Assembly (NCBI GenBank): GCA_003979345.1
Contig: RYVZ01000005.1
Location: 62,001 to 126,000, forward strand
Length of the DNA stretch: 64,000 bases
Source: Lachnospiraceae bacterium
Lineage (GTDB): Bacteria > Bacillota > Clostridia > Lachnospirales > Lachnospiraceae
Reading direction: 5' to 3'
Shown here: positions 27,372 to 36,563 of the stretch, in pieces
Position numbering within the stretch: position 1 is the stretch's first letter
Layout of the letters: the number at the start of each line of letters is the position of its first letter
The notes under the pieces: model-generated
What the model saw: only the letters and a program-made list of their open reading frames with translations
Database searches by the model: none
Told to the model about the DNA's origin: nothing
Position numbers and translations under genes: made by a program

Positions 27372-29258
27372 TTATGACAGGCTCTCATGCTCCTCAAACT
27401 CTTTCGGCGTATAAGTCGGCACGATCTCCCTCACAAGCTCCCTGATATCCTCAGACTCCTCGTTCGCCGCATCCTTTAGACGCTTGAGCTGCCTGAAAAA
27501 GACCATTTCGTCAAACTCGATCGGCTTTCCGATATGGATCAGCTTGTTCGCCGTATCCGTCATGCCTTCCTCGTTCATCAAAAGTTCTTCGTATAACTTT
27601 TCTCCCGGACGCAAACCCGTAAATTTGATCTTAATGTCCTCGTCCACCTTATAGCCGGATAAACGGATTAAGTTTTTCGCCAAATCTAAGATCTTAACCG
27701 GCTCACCCATATCAAGAATGAAGATTTCCCCGCCCTTCGCATAAACGCCCGCCTGCAGCACAAGCGACACCGCTTCGGGGATCGTCATAAAATAACGGAT
27801 GATATCAGGATGTGTCACGGTCACAGGACCTCCCGATTCGATCTGTTTTCTGAACAGTGGGATCACGCTGCCGTTGCTGCCAAGTACATTGCCGAAACGC
27901 ACCGCCACAAATTCCGTATCATAATGCCGGTTAAACGTCTGGATGATCATTTCACAGATCCGCTTGGTCGCACCCATCACGTTTGTCGGGTTTACCGCCT
28001 TATCCGTCGAGATCATGACAAACTTTTTGACCCCGTTCATCGCCGCCGCCTGCGCGGTCTTCCACGTCCCGAACACATTATTTTTGACCGCCTCGTTGGG
28101 ACTGACTTCCATCAGCGGCACATGCTTATGCGCCGCCGCATGATACACAATATCCGGATGATAAGTCTCAAAGATGCTGCTCATGCGGGCAGTATTCCGG
28201 ACAGATGCGATCAGCACGATCAGGTCCATGCGCGGATGCTCATGGATCAGCTCCTGCTGAATGTCATACGCACTGTTCTCATAAATATCCACGATAATGA
28301 GCTGTTTCGGCTGATGCGTTGCGATCTGGCGGCACAATTCACTGCCGATCGAACCGCCGCCGCCCGTCACAAGCACGACTTTACCTTTGACATACTCCAA
28401 AATTGAATTCAGGTCTACCTTGATCGGCTCTCTGCCAAGCAGATCTTCCACATCCACATCGCGGATCTTACTGACATTCACTTCGCCGTTCACCAACTGA
28501 TACATCCCGGGAAGCGTGCGGAGCTTGCAGTCCGTCTCTTTACAGATGTCAATAATATCACGGATCATATGCTTCGGCACGGAAGGCAGCGCAATGATGA
28601 TCTCATCAATCCCATACTCCTTCGCCGCATGGATGATTTCATGCCTTCCGCCGATCACCTTAATACCCTGCACATACCTGCCCCATTTATTTTTATCATC
28701 GTCAATGACACATTTGATCGTCATCGTGGAATAATGGCTGCCGATGATCTCTTTCATAATGACATTTCCGGCATCGCCCGCACCGATTACCATAACCGCC
28801 GTGCCGTTTTTGCTATTGCTCATCCGATGCTTCGCTTCCCTCAGGAAACGGTAAGAGAAGCGGCTCAGCATGGTGAATGCAAACAGTACCAAAAGATAAA
28901 TGAAATAGTAGGTTCTCGGTACATAATGCTTCGTGAAATGCAGTCCGACGCACTGACAGAGCGCGCTTAACGCACACGCCGCCGCCATATTCTGCATCTC
29001 CGTCACACCCGCATACGCCCAAAGGCTGTGGTACAGCCTCATCAGATAAAACGCCAAAAGCGTTGTGATGATGCCCATGGGAAGAAACCACTCTACATTG
29101 TCAATAAAATGCTGCGGAATCTCGGATACATGGAATTCATAGCGCATCACAAGCGGAATATAACTCGACAATACGACTGCGATCACATCATAAATGATCA
29201 GAAAGATGCGCCGCACCAGCAGCTTTGTATTTAATATTTTATGCGTCATCTGGTTCAT
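27372..29258 (-). CDS. pglF: PglF-type membrane UDP-GlcNAc 4,6-dehydratase
   Basis: 628 residues. Four or five N-terminal membrane helices (about 14-135), a first Rossmann region with VMVIGAGDAG, and the catalytic SDR domain with VVLVTGGGGSIGSELCRQI (about 294-312), NNVFGTWKTAQAA and STDKAVNPTNVMGATKR. In the last motif Met replaces the usual catalytic Tyr, as known for PglF-type (retaining) dehydratases, while Asp and Lys are kept. It makes the 4-keto-6-deoxy substrate for PglE. The ribosome site (AGAGGT) is 13 bases from the ATG, slightly far. It is distinct from pseB, which has Tyr in this motif. Confidence 0.92.
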   Translation of the reverse strand: MNQMTHKILNTKLLVRRIFLIIYDVIAVVLSSYIPLVMRYEFHVSEIPQHFIDNVEWFLPMGIITTLLAFYLMRLYHSLWAYAGVTEMQNMAAACALSALCQCVGLHFTKHYVPRTYYFIYLLVLFAFTMLSRFSYRFLREAKHRMSNSKNGTAVMVIGAGDAGNVIMKEIIGSHYSTMTIKCVIDDDKNKWGRYVQGIKVIGGRHEIIHAAKEYGIDEIIIALPSVPKHMIRDIIDICKETDCKLRTLPGMYQLVNGEVNVSKIRDVDVEDLLGREPIKVDLNSILEYVKGKVVLVTGGGGSIGSELCRQIATHQPKQLIIVDIYENSAYDIQQELIHEHPRMDLIVLIASVRNTARMSSIFETYHPDIVYHAAAHKHVPLMEVSPNEAVKNNVFGTWKTAQAAAMNGVKKFVMISTDKAVNPTNVMGATKRICEMIIQTFNRHYDTEFVAVRFGNVLGSNGSVIPLFRKQIESGGPVTVTHPDIIRYFMTIPEAVSLVLQAGVYAKGGEIFILDMGEPVKILDLAKNLIRLSGYKVDEDIKIKFTGLRPGEKLYEELLMNEEGMTDTANKLIHIGKPIEFDEMVFFRQLKRLKDAANEESEDIRELVREIVPTYTPKEFEEHESLS

Positions 29259-29276
29259 AAAAACACTGATACCTCT

Positions 29277-31790
29277 TTATTGTTTTTTCATGGAAGCGCT
29301 GATTCCATCAATGTTTCCACTGCTGTCTTCTGGAAAAAGTATACTCTTTTTCCGCCGCATAGTAAATAGAACAAACAATGATGCAAATCCCATCGGCAGA
29401 CAGGGATTCGCCGTATACTCAAACATACTGACAATCAAAAACGCCATCAACATCGCAAGCGCCATAAACTGCATTTCACTGCGGTCCCTCCCCCGCCATA
29501 TCAGATAAACAGAGCGCCCGAACATGCCGAGCATCAGACCGATATAACAGATTCCGGCAGGGATCCCGAAATCATATGCAATCTGGATAAACGAATTATG
29601 CGCATGCATCGCCTCGACTCCGTTCTCCGAAATTCCCATCTGTTCATGTCCGTTCAGATTCAGTCTGCTCAGATATTCCCGGTAAATGCCAAATCTCCCG
29701 TTTGACACATCATTAAGAAGGCTGCCGCCCTGTTCCAAAGAGGCAGATGCGAGCGTTCCAAGTACCGTGAGCGGCATGCCGCCCGCCTCCGCCGCAGCAG
29801 AAAGCCTGTCCTCAGACATTTCCGGCGCGCCGATCCGGTTTCCCCAAAGCTTCAAAAGCGCTTCCACATTCATATAGCGCGGTGAATCTAATCTCTCACC
29901 CTCCACAACCGCCTCGCCAAACTGCTCCTGATCGCCCAGCCGCACGGGACGGTTGACAACGGCAGGGACACACCGGGTCAGCGTATACACCGCCGGCAGG
30001 AACAGAATAACGGTACAGATTCCCACACCAATTGCAGACAGACAAGTCCTGATCCTCGGGCGGTATACGATCGCAGCCGCGATCAGCAGTAACAGCACAA
30101 GTCCTCCAACGGCAGCGAGCGCCGTGCGCGCGATCGAAAGCACCGTGTATCCGAGCACGACCGCCTGCAACAGCCATTCCTTCCATGCCCCGCGCCACAG
30201 ACTTCGGCTGTCCCTGATCTTTGTAAACAACCGGACAATAACGACCGCTTCCACCATGACCAGATACATACCCGTACTCGCTACGGTATGAAAATACATC
30301 GGATACCGGTTAAAACGATAATAATGATACGGTCTGAAGCAGAGACACATGATCCACATCCATAAAAAATGAAAGATCACACCGTTCATATAATTGTGCA
30401 TGAGCTTCTGCTTTTCCTCTTCCGTGTAGCTGATCAGATAAAAAAGCAGAAACGTCACGAGCATAAATACCGGCCATGTCTTTCCATGCCGGTTTATGAC
30501 TGCCAGCACGCAGAACGCCGAAAAACAGAACGCCGCCGGCAGACAGGTCCTCTGACTGATCTGCTGCCGCCAATGCCAAAGCACATGGAGAAACACGATC
30601 CCCCATACAAACACGCCCGCCATCAGACAGCGCGAGATCTGCGCCTCATGCGCATCGGCGCCGTTTGCATGACAATACATGACCGAAAGCAGGATCATGA
30701 TCACTGCCCAAATGAGCGTAAACGGATGAATAACCGATTTTCCCGGAAGGGAAAGCAGCAGACAGACGCCAAACAGCAGATAGACCCAGCACCCTGAAAG
30801 ATCCTGTTCCCATTGGATGACTGCATCCGTATAGCGGACCCCTGCCCAAATGAGCAGCGCAAAGCAGACCATCTGCAAATAATCGCGCCAGCCCATCCCT
30901 GCAAATTTCACAGTGACGCCATGACTTTGTTTCGTCCCGGACAAGGACCGGTAACAGGCATACCCTGTCACTAAAAGGATGCTCAAAACAGCGAGCACAT
31001 ATACGGTAAGGTCCGCAGCCGTGCCTCCGAATATACGTTCTACACATAAAAACCAAGCCGCCGCCAGCGTGCCCGCCGCCACTGCGGAGAAAAATAACAC
31101 GGCAAGAATCCTGCGCGCGATTTCCCATCTTTCCTTTTTTTTCAAAAGACAGATCCCTGCCGACAGCCCTGTGTATAGCGCCGCGCCCGCCGCTAAAATC
31201 ACAGCGATGGTACAGAAAATGCGAAGCAGTGAATACGGCTTGGTATAGACAAAGCGCATCATCAGCTGCATACCCTCTAACGGCGCGGACGCGTAAGAGA
31301 GCGCTCCGCATTCGACGATCTGTAAACTGCCCGCCTCCGCATAAGCTGCCTGTAAGCGCCCCACGCTCTCATAATGCACATTCAGTCCGACATAATACGT
31401 CTCTCCGGGTATGACGTCGAGCTTCGGCGCGATACGGATTTCCCCCCAGCCTTCGATCTCAGTAAAATAGGGCACCTCCTGATATACGATCGCAAATTCT
31501 TTGTCATAGATCGTCACAAAGACCCTGTCCAAAGCATGGACATCTGTGACACGGCATCCGACTGCAAGCTCGCTTAAGTAATCGCCTCCGGGCGTAAACT
31601 GCTGCAACACGATCTGTTCCATCGTCACGTCATCCGTATAATACGGCTGCCCAGTTCTGCCCTCAGAAACCGCCTCATGATAAAACACGCGGAAAGGCCA
31701 TACCATCAGACACAGGACTGCTACAGCCGTCACGATCACAAATTGTAAAATTCTGTTATCTGTCAACAGTTCCTTTATCCGAAGCCCCAT
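29277..31790 (-). CDS. O-antigen polymerase/ligase-like (Wzy/WaaL superfamily) membrane protein
   Basis: About 837 residues, large for the family. One N-terminal membrane helix, then an extracytoplasmic domain of about 160 residues (to residue ~190), then about 12 more helices. Near the C-terminus is MHAHNSFIQIAYDFGIPAG, the conserved H-N-S-F/L-x-Q region of Wzy_C/O-antigen ligase proteins. It probably polymerises or transfers the finished glycan on the outer face of the membrane. The start is taken as ATG 31790 with GGTGGAG just before; a GTG at 31799 is also possible. It overlaps the preceding GT2 gene by 35 bases, implying coupled translation. The extra N-terminal domain is unusual. Confidence 0.75.
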   Translation of the reverse strand: MGLRIKELLTDNRILQFVIVTAVAVLCLMVWPFRVFYHEAVSEGRTGQPYYTDDVTMEQIVLQQFTPGGDYLSELAVGCRVTDVHALDRVFVTIYDKEFAIVYQEVPYFTEIEGWGEIRIAPKLDVIPGETYYVGLNVHYESVGRLQAAYAEAGSLQIVECGALSYASAPLEGMQLMMRFVYTKPYSLLRIFCTIAVILAAGAALYTGLSAGICLLKKKERWEIARRILAVLFFSAVAAGTLAAAWFLCVERIFGGTAADLTVYVLAVLSILLVTGYACYRSLSGTKQSHGVTVKFAGMGWRDYLQMVCFALLIWAGVRYTDAVIQWEQDLSGCWVYLLFGVCLLLSLPGKSVIHPFTLIWAVIMILLSVMYCHANGADAHEAQISRCLMAGVFVWGIVFLHVLWHWRQQISQRTCLPAAFCFSAFCVLAVINRHGKTWPVFMLVTFLLFYLISYTEEEKQKLMHNYMNGVIFHFLWMWIMCLCFRPYHYYRFNRYPMYFHTVASTGMYLVMVEAVVIVRLFTKIRDSRSLWRGAWKEWLLQAVVLGYTVLSIARTALAAVGGLVLLLLIAAAIVYRPRIRTCLSAIGVGICTVILFLPAVYTLTRCVPAVVNRPVRLGDQEQFGEAVVEGERLDSPRYMNVEALLKLWGNRIGAPEMSEDRLSAAAEAGGMPLTVLGTLASASLEQGGSLLNDVSNGRFGIYREYLSRLNLNGHEQMGISENGVEAMHAHNSFIQIAYDFGIPAGICYIGLMLGMFGRSVYLIWRGRDRSEMQFMALAMLMAFLIVSMFEYTANPCLPMGFASLFVLFTMRRKKSILFPEDSSGNIDGISASMKKQ

Positions 31791-32736
31791 CTTCTCCACC
31801 GGTCACTTTCTCCCTGACAACATACTGCGGCGAACGATTCATACTGATATACATTCTCCCGATATATTCTCCGATCAACCCAAGCATCAGCATGATCATG
31901 CCGCCGATAAATACAAGCGCCGACATCATGGAGCTGAAACCGACCGGAACTGCGGGATTGACAAATTTCTTGATTACTGTATAAATTCCGTAAAGAAAAC
32001 CAAAAGCGGCTGTCAGCACGCCGATCACGGTTGCCATGCGCAGCGGTTTGATCGAAAATGCCGTAAAGCCGTTGAACCAAAGCGCAAGCAGCTTTTTCAT
32101 CGTATAACCGGACGTGCCGATCTCGCGTTCCCTGTGTGTCACATCGACATTGGAAATATTCTTTGTCGCACGCAGGACCAGACCGATCACATAAGGATAA
32201 CAGTTCTCATAATGCAGCATATCCTCCACGACAAAGCGTCTGGCTGCAAAATAACTGGAAATATAAAGCTCCTTCGGCTTTCCGAGCATAATCCTCGTCA
32301 TCTGCTCATTGACCTTACTCCCAAAATTGCGGAACGCCGAGTGCTTTTTCTGCGGATAGCGCGCGTACACAACGTCGCTGCCTGACTCGATCTGCTGCAA
32401 TAGTTTGCCAACCTCATTCGCCGGCGTCTGCCCGTCATCGTCCAGACAAACGACAATGTCCCCGCAGACCTCATGAAATCCTGCCATCAGTGCCGCGTGC
32501 TGGCCAAAATTTTTCGCAAGCCCGATTCCGGTCACATTCGGCACCTCTTTCACGATCTGCCTGATCACTTCCATCGTATCATCCGGAGACGCGTCGTTGA
32601 CAAGCACGATCTCATAAGTATATTGGGAAAGCTCCTCCATTGTACTCCTGATTTCGGCAACAACGCCCCGCAGTGTCAGCGCCGACCGATAACATGGGAT
32701 GACAAAACTTACTTTTGTTTTTTTCTCATTCTTCAT
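31756..32736 (-). CDS. GtrB/ArnC-like GT2 glycosyltransferase with two C-terminal helices
   Basis: 326 residues. GT2 domain with SFVIPCYRSALTLRG, LVNDASPDDT, LAKNFGQHAALMAG and CLDDDGQTP (DxD region); after about residue 230 two membrane helices and a GLIGEYIGRMYISMNRSPQY tail. This is the arrangement of polyprenyl-phosphate glycosyltransferases. ATG 32736 is preferred because GGAGATCAAT precedes it. It overlaps genes on both sides (10 bases at its start, 35 at its end), so expression is tightly coupled. Third candidates of this type are at 18048-19040 and 59118-60047. Confidence 0.87.
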   Translation of the reverse strand: MKNEKKTKVSFVIPCYRSALTLRGVVAEIRSTMEELSQYTYEIVLVNDASPDDTMEVIRQIVKEVPNVTGIGLAKNFGQHAALMAGFHEVCGDIVVCLDDDGQTPANEVGKLLQQIESGSDVVYARYPQKKHSAFRNFGSKVNEQMTRIMLGKPKELYISSYFAARRFVVEDMLHYENCYPYVIGLVLRATKNISNVDVTHREREIGTSGYTMKKLLALWFNGFTAFSIKPLRMATVIGVLTAAFGFLYGIYTVIKKFVNPAVPVGFSSMMSALVFIGGMIMLMLGLIGEYIGRMYISMNRSPQYVVREKVTGGEDGASDKGTVDR

Positions 32737-33277
32737 ATTGATCTCCATCGTCCGGATTCAACACCGCCATCAACACAACATCTTGAAATGCTCCGTTGAG
32801 AAACACGTCGTCATGCAGACACGCCTCTTCACGGAATCCGGCGCGCTCATAGCTTTTCCGCGCCCTTACATTATCCGCAAGCACGCGCAGCATCACGCGG
32901 TGTAACTTAAGCTCGTGAAATGCATAATCCAATGCAAGACATGCCGCCTGCGTACCGAATCCTTTTCCCAGCGCATCCTCTTCACCAATGAAAATGCCAT
33001 ATTCCGCCTTGCGGTGCTCTCTGTCGATATTTCGGAAGTAAACGCTCCCGACCGCCCGTGAGGTCTGTGTCAGACAGATCATCATCTGTACGACGCGCCC
33101 GGCCTTAACCTGCGTCTCGATCCACTCAAGATGTCCCTCGCGCGTAAACGGTTTCCGATAAATAAACCGCTCCCGCACAAAGTTTTTATTCCGCCATGCA
33201 ACGATCAGATCGGTATCTTCTTTTGTCATCATCCTCAGGCAGACTGTATCTGATCTGCGAATCCACGCTTCTTCCAT
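32726..33277 (-). CDS. GNAT N-acetyltransferase (RimJ/PseH-like)
   Basis: 183-residue GNAT. The fold is shown by VAWRNKNFVRERFIYRKPFT, GSVYFRNIDREHRKAEYGIF, the acetyl-CoA loop GKGFGTQAACLALDYAF and VLADNVRARKSYERAGFREE. Very similar proteins act on 4-amino groups of nucleotide-linked 4-amino-6-deoxy sugars. Nearby makers of such sugars are WecE (dTDP) and PglE (UDP), and the window lacks a PglD, so this enzyme could acetylate either; PseH function is already covered by the fused gene at 36546-38186. The start has GGAAGGAG upstream. Protein acetylation cannot be excluded. Confidence 0.8.
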   Translation of the reverse strand: MEEAWIRRSDTVCLRMMTKEDTDLIVAWRNKNFVRERFIYRKPFTREGHLEWIETQVKAGRVVQMMICLTQTSRAVGSVYFRNIDREHRKAEYGIFIGEEDALGKGFGTQAACLALDYAFHELKLHRVMLRVLADNVRARKSYERAGFREEACLHDDVFLNGAFQDVVLMAVLNPDDGDQYEE

Positions 33278-33384
33278 TGGCGCTCCTTCCCGATGGCATA
33301 TCCGCACTGTATCCTCTTCATGCTCTTAATACGCCTGTCCCCTTGTTCCGTCATGCTTCCCACACATGACTCTCCTGTACAGGT

Positions 33385-35319
33385 TCAGTCCTCATACGCT
33401 TTCTGGTAAGTCTGCTGCTGTATCCCGTGACTGCCGCCGCGTCCGGTCTCGTAATCAAAATATAATTTGCAGATAACAAAGCGCCGCTCACCTCGAAATA
33501 GTAACGTATCCTCCCGTGCCACCCGGACGTTATATCCTTTACAACGATAATATTCTTCCAGCCATTCCGTTCCCCTGTCCACGCGCGTGACAAAAAATAA
33601 ATTGTTCATATTTAACAGGTCCGACTCAATGTCCCCGATCCCGTACCGGCTCAATTTTGCGGCATAGATCGGACTCTTGGCCGCCCATCCGCCACAGATC
33701 TCGTAATTGCGGTAGCTGTTATCCGCAGGAAACATCCGCTCGGAATATGCCACCGTCGAATACACATCCAAAAGATAAAAATTCTCTCCATGTGCCGCAA
33801 AATAAGCCCGAAGCTCCTCCCACTCCGCATTGACATTTTCTCTGCGCTCCTGCTCTTCTCCCACCTCATTCACACTCTGCAGGGCAGGCTTTAATACAAG
33901 CGCGGTCAGGATGAGAAGAACGGTCAGCCTCCAGCACCGGCGGTACATGGGAAGGTAAGGCGCTCTCTTCTTCTCTCCCGGAACATCATCAAAACGCTGC
34001 CCATCTCTGTCCGCGTACTTTTCTTTTTTATTCAGATAAAGTTTTTTCCTATATTCAGCGTAAAGCGCCTGCATCTGACTTAACAGCATCGCGAACAGGA
34101 TCAACGTTTCACACAGATACAGCGAAACCGTAATCCGCTCGGGCGTGCGTCCCCTCATGATCAGATACATCCAGCTGACTGTACGCATAAACGCCATCAG
34201 CGCAAGCTTCCATGGTACGGAATAATCCCACTGCATCATGCCTGTCAGAAAAATGAGCACATACAATGCCATGACCACATACGCCCACACGCCGTCTTCC
34301 GCATGCAGCAGCCGGTACAGATATTCACGGATCCCTTCATAGAGACCGTACTTGAAATATGGTTTTCCTATTTCCGTCCGGTTATGATCCACAATGCTTT
34401 CAAGCACATCGGCATTGATCGACGCATCGATCGAAAAATTGTAATTATACAACAGTGCAGCCTCTGCCTCATCTAGGCCAAGCTGCCTGTAGAATGACCT
34501 GTTTTGCGCATAGTCGGGCGGTTCACCCTGAAAATCATACAACTCCGTCCGATAGTCAAAAAAACGGTTGAATTCACTCCACTCATTTCCACTATAGGCT
34601 GCTGCGTGAAGAAGCAGTCCGGCTCCCATTCCCGCCGCAACGACTGCCGGCGTTGTCAGATATTTCAACAGATTTTTTACGCCAAACATGGACGTATGTG
34701 TATGTTTCGCACCGCGTGACCACTTCGCAATGCCTGCCGCCCCGATCAGCGGACAGAGCAACAGCATCATCTCCGTCCTCATGTAAAAGCCAAGGATGAC
34801 AAGCACCATACTGACAATATTCCTGCGTATGAAATATCCGGCGGAAAGCTCATCATCCGTCGTATAAAAAAGAAATACTCCTGTCGCCGTAAGCAGCGCG
34901 CATGTAACGGAATACTGCACATAAATAAGTTCCCAAAGCAAGAGTCCTGCGAACAAAAGCGACTGAAATAAAAGAATCAGGCTCTTTTTGATAAATCCGT
35001 TCACAAATGCGATCGCGCGCTTTCCGATCAGCAAAAAGCAGACTATATGACACGCGCACAAAAAAATGCCATACCACGGCAGCGCTGGCGAAAGCCTGTA
35101 CAGAACGCTGATCAAAAAACCTATCGGATACAGCATTTGAATGTTTCTTCCCTCAGGCGTCCCTGTGTACGTTCCCGCGAGAATATCTTTTATCAACACA
35201 TCGTCATTTAAGTCGTAATAGCAGTCGTAAAAACAGCCTGCGGCAAGCGCAAAGAGCAGCGTTGCCGCAAGCGCAAAGAGCATATCGCGGATTGTTCTTG
35301 ATCTCTGCTCCTCTTTCAT
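33385..35319 (-). CDS. large polytopic membrane protein of unknown function
   Basis: 644 residues with about 10-12 membrane segments in the first two-thirds and a soluble C-terminal domain of about 160 residues. Following the first helix is YDCYYDLNDDVLIKDILAGT, an acidic loop near the start of a membrane protein as in GT-C-like transferases. The C-terminal domain contains NAEWEELRAYFAAHGENFYL and several Tyr-rich stretches. It overlaps wecE by four bases (ATGA), so translation is coupled. Family not recognised; a glycan transferase is a guess from topology and location. Confidence 0.55.
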   Translation of the reverse strand: MKEEQRSRTIRDMLFALAATLLFALAAGCFYDCYYDLNDDVLIKDILAGTYTGTPEGRNIQMLYPIGFLISVLYRLSPALPWYGIFLCACHIVCFLLIGKRAIAFVNGFIKKSLILLFQSLLFAGLLLWELIYVQYSVTCALLTATGVFLFYTTDDELSAGYFIRRNIVSMVLVILGFYMRTEMMLLLCPLIGAAGIAKWSRGAKHTHTSMFGVKNLLKYLTTPAVVAAGMGAGLLLHAAAYSGNEWSEFNRFFDYRTELYDFQGEPPDYAQNRSFYRQLGLDEAEAALLYNYNFSIDASINADVLESIVDHNRTEIGKPYFKYGLYEGIREYLYRLLHAEDGVWAYVVMALYVLIFLTGMMQWDYSVPWKLALMAFMRTVSWMYLIMRGRTPERITVSLYLCETLILFAMLLSQMQALYAEYRKKLYLNKKEKYADRDGQRFDDVPGEKKRAPYLPMYRRCWRLTVLLILTALVLKPALQSVNEVGEEQERRENVNAEWEELRAYFAAHGENFYLLDVYSTVAYSERMFPADNSYRNYEICGGWAAKSPIYAAKLSRYGIGDIESDLLNMNNLFFVTRVDRGTEWLEEYYRCKGYNVRVAREDTLLFRGERRFVICKLYFDYETGRGGSHGIQQQTYQKAYED

Positions 35320-36461
35320 ACGCGGTAGAACTCCTTCACCACACCGGTAATCTCTGCAACTTCATCCGGTGTAAGCTCATAATACATCGGCAGCCGCAGC
35401 AATCGTTCGCTTTCCTTTGTCGTATAACGGTCCTCCCCAAAAAATCTGCCGAAACGCTTCCCTGCCGGAGCCGTATGAAGCGGGATATAATGAAATACTG
35501 CCATGATCCCATGCTTTTCAAGGAACTTGATCAACTCAGTGCGCTCCTCAATATCCTTTACCTTGATATAATACATGTGTCCGTTGTTTACACATCCCTC
35601 CGGTATCACGGGACGCTCAATGAGTCCCCTCTCTGCAAGCGGCTTAAGCTGTTCGTCATACTGGCGGTACAACGAAAGCCGCTTATCGTTGATCTGATCC
35701 GCGATCTCAAGCTGCGCCCACAGATACGCCGCGTTCATTTCCCCCGGCAGATAAGAAGAACCGAGGTTTATCCAAGTATATTTATCAACCTGTCCGCGGT
35801 AATACTTCGCGCGGTTCGTTCCTTTCTCACGCAGGATCTCCGCATCCTCAGCAAAAGCGCTGTCCTTAATAAGCAGTGCGCCGCCTTCACCCATGCTGTA
35901 ATTCTTGGTCTCATGAAAACTGTAACAGCCAAAATCACCGATCGCGCCAAGTGCGCGCCCCTTATAGGTAGAAAGTACGCCCTGCGCTGCATCTTCGATC
36001 ACATACAGTTTATGACGTGCAGCAATGTCCATGATCGTATCCATCTCACAGGCAACGCCGGCATAATGCACCGGAACGATCGCTTTTGTTTTTTCCGTCA
36101 CGGCCGCCTCGATCAGCGTTTCGTCAATATTCATCGTGTCGGGACGGACATCGACAAAGACCGGAACAGCGCCTCGGAGCACGAACGCGTTTGCAGTCGA
36201 GACAAAGGTATACGCCGGCATGATGACCTCGTCGCCCGGCTCAATATCGCAGAGCAGCGCGGCAAGCTCCGTCGCATGCGTGCAGGAGGTGGTAAGAAGG
36301 CTCTTCGCCGTACCCGTGCGTTCCTCAAACCACGCATCGCATTTCTTTGTAAACGGACCGTCGCCGCAGATTTTGCGGTTTTTTTCCACTGCCTCGGTGA
36401 TATATGCGATCTCTTTGCCCGTGTAAGGCGGTTTATTAAAAGGTATTCTGATGTCTGCCAT
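35316..36461 (-). CDS. wecE: WecE-type dTDP-4-amino-4,6-dideoxyhexose transaminase
   Basis: 381 residues, DegT/DnrJ family, PLP enzyme. IPFNKPPYTGKEIAYITEAV and CGDGPFTKKC at the N-terminus, PAYTFVSTANAFVLRGAVPV, RPDTMNIDETLIEAAVTEKT, HYAGVACEMDTIM, EDAAQGVLSTYKGRALG and CYSFHETKNYSMGEGGAL (PLP Lys in HETKN) match WecE/RffA nearly throughout. It makes dTDP-4-amino-4,6-dideoxygalactose from dTDP-4-keto-6-deoxyglucose. The RmlA and RmlB enzymes that supply this substrate are not in the window and must be elsewhere. The start with AAGGAGAG upstream is chosen. It has its own likely promoter at 36535-36563. Confidence 0.92.
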   Translation of the reverse strand: MADIRIPFNKPPYTGKEIAYITEAVEKNRKICGDGPFTKKCDAWFEERTGTAKSLLTTSCTHATELAALLCDIEPGDEVIMPAYTFVSTANAFVLRGAVPVFVDVRPDTMNIDETLIEAAVTEKTKAIVPVHYAGVACEMDTIMDIAARHKLYVIEDAAQGVLSTYKGRALGAIGDFGCYSFHETKNYSMGEGGALLIKDSAFAEDAEILREKGTNRAKYYRGQVDKYTWINLGSSYLPGEMNAAYLWAQLEIADQINDKRLSLYRQYDEQLKPLAERGLIERPVIPEGCVNNGHMYYIKVKDIEERTELIKFLEKHGIMAVFHYIPLHTAPAGKRFGRFFGEDRYTTKESERLLRLPMYYELTPDEVAEITGVVKEFYRV

Positions 36462-36534
36462 ACCGGATCTCTCCTTTTCTGTGATGCCTTTCAATGGAAA
36501 TGATACTCATTTTCCAAATATTTCCAACTAACGT

Positions 36535-36563
36535 ATTATAACATCTTAAACGTCCGAATACAA
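36535..36563 (-). promoter_or_regulatory. internal extended -10 promoter before wecE
   Basis: Minus-strand TTGTAT (36563-36558), 17-base spacer, TATAAT (36540-36535) preceded by TG and one base (extended -10). The -35 lies within the last codons of the fused pse gene. The leader to the ATG at 36461 is about 67 bases. It would allow the wecE-to-tviB segment to be expressed independently of the pse genes. Confidence 0.6.
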
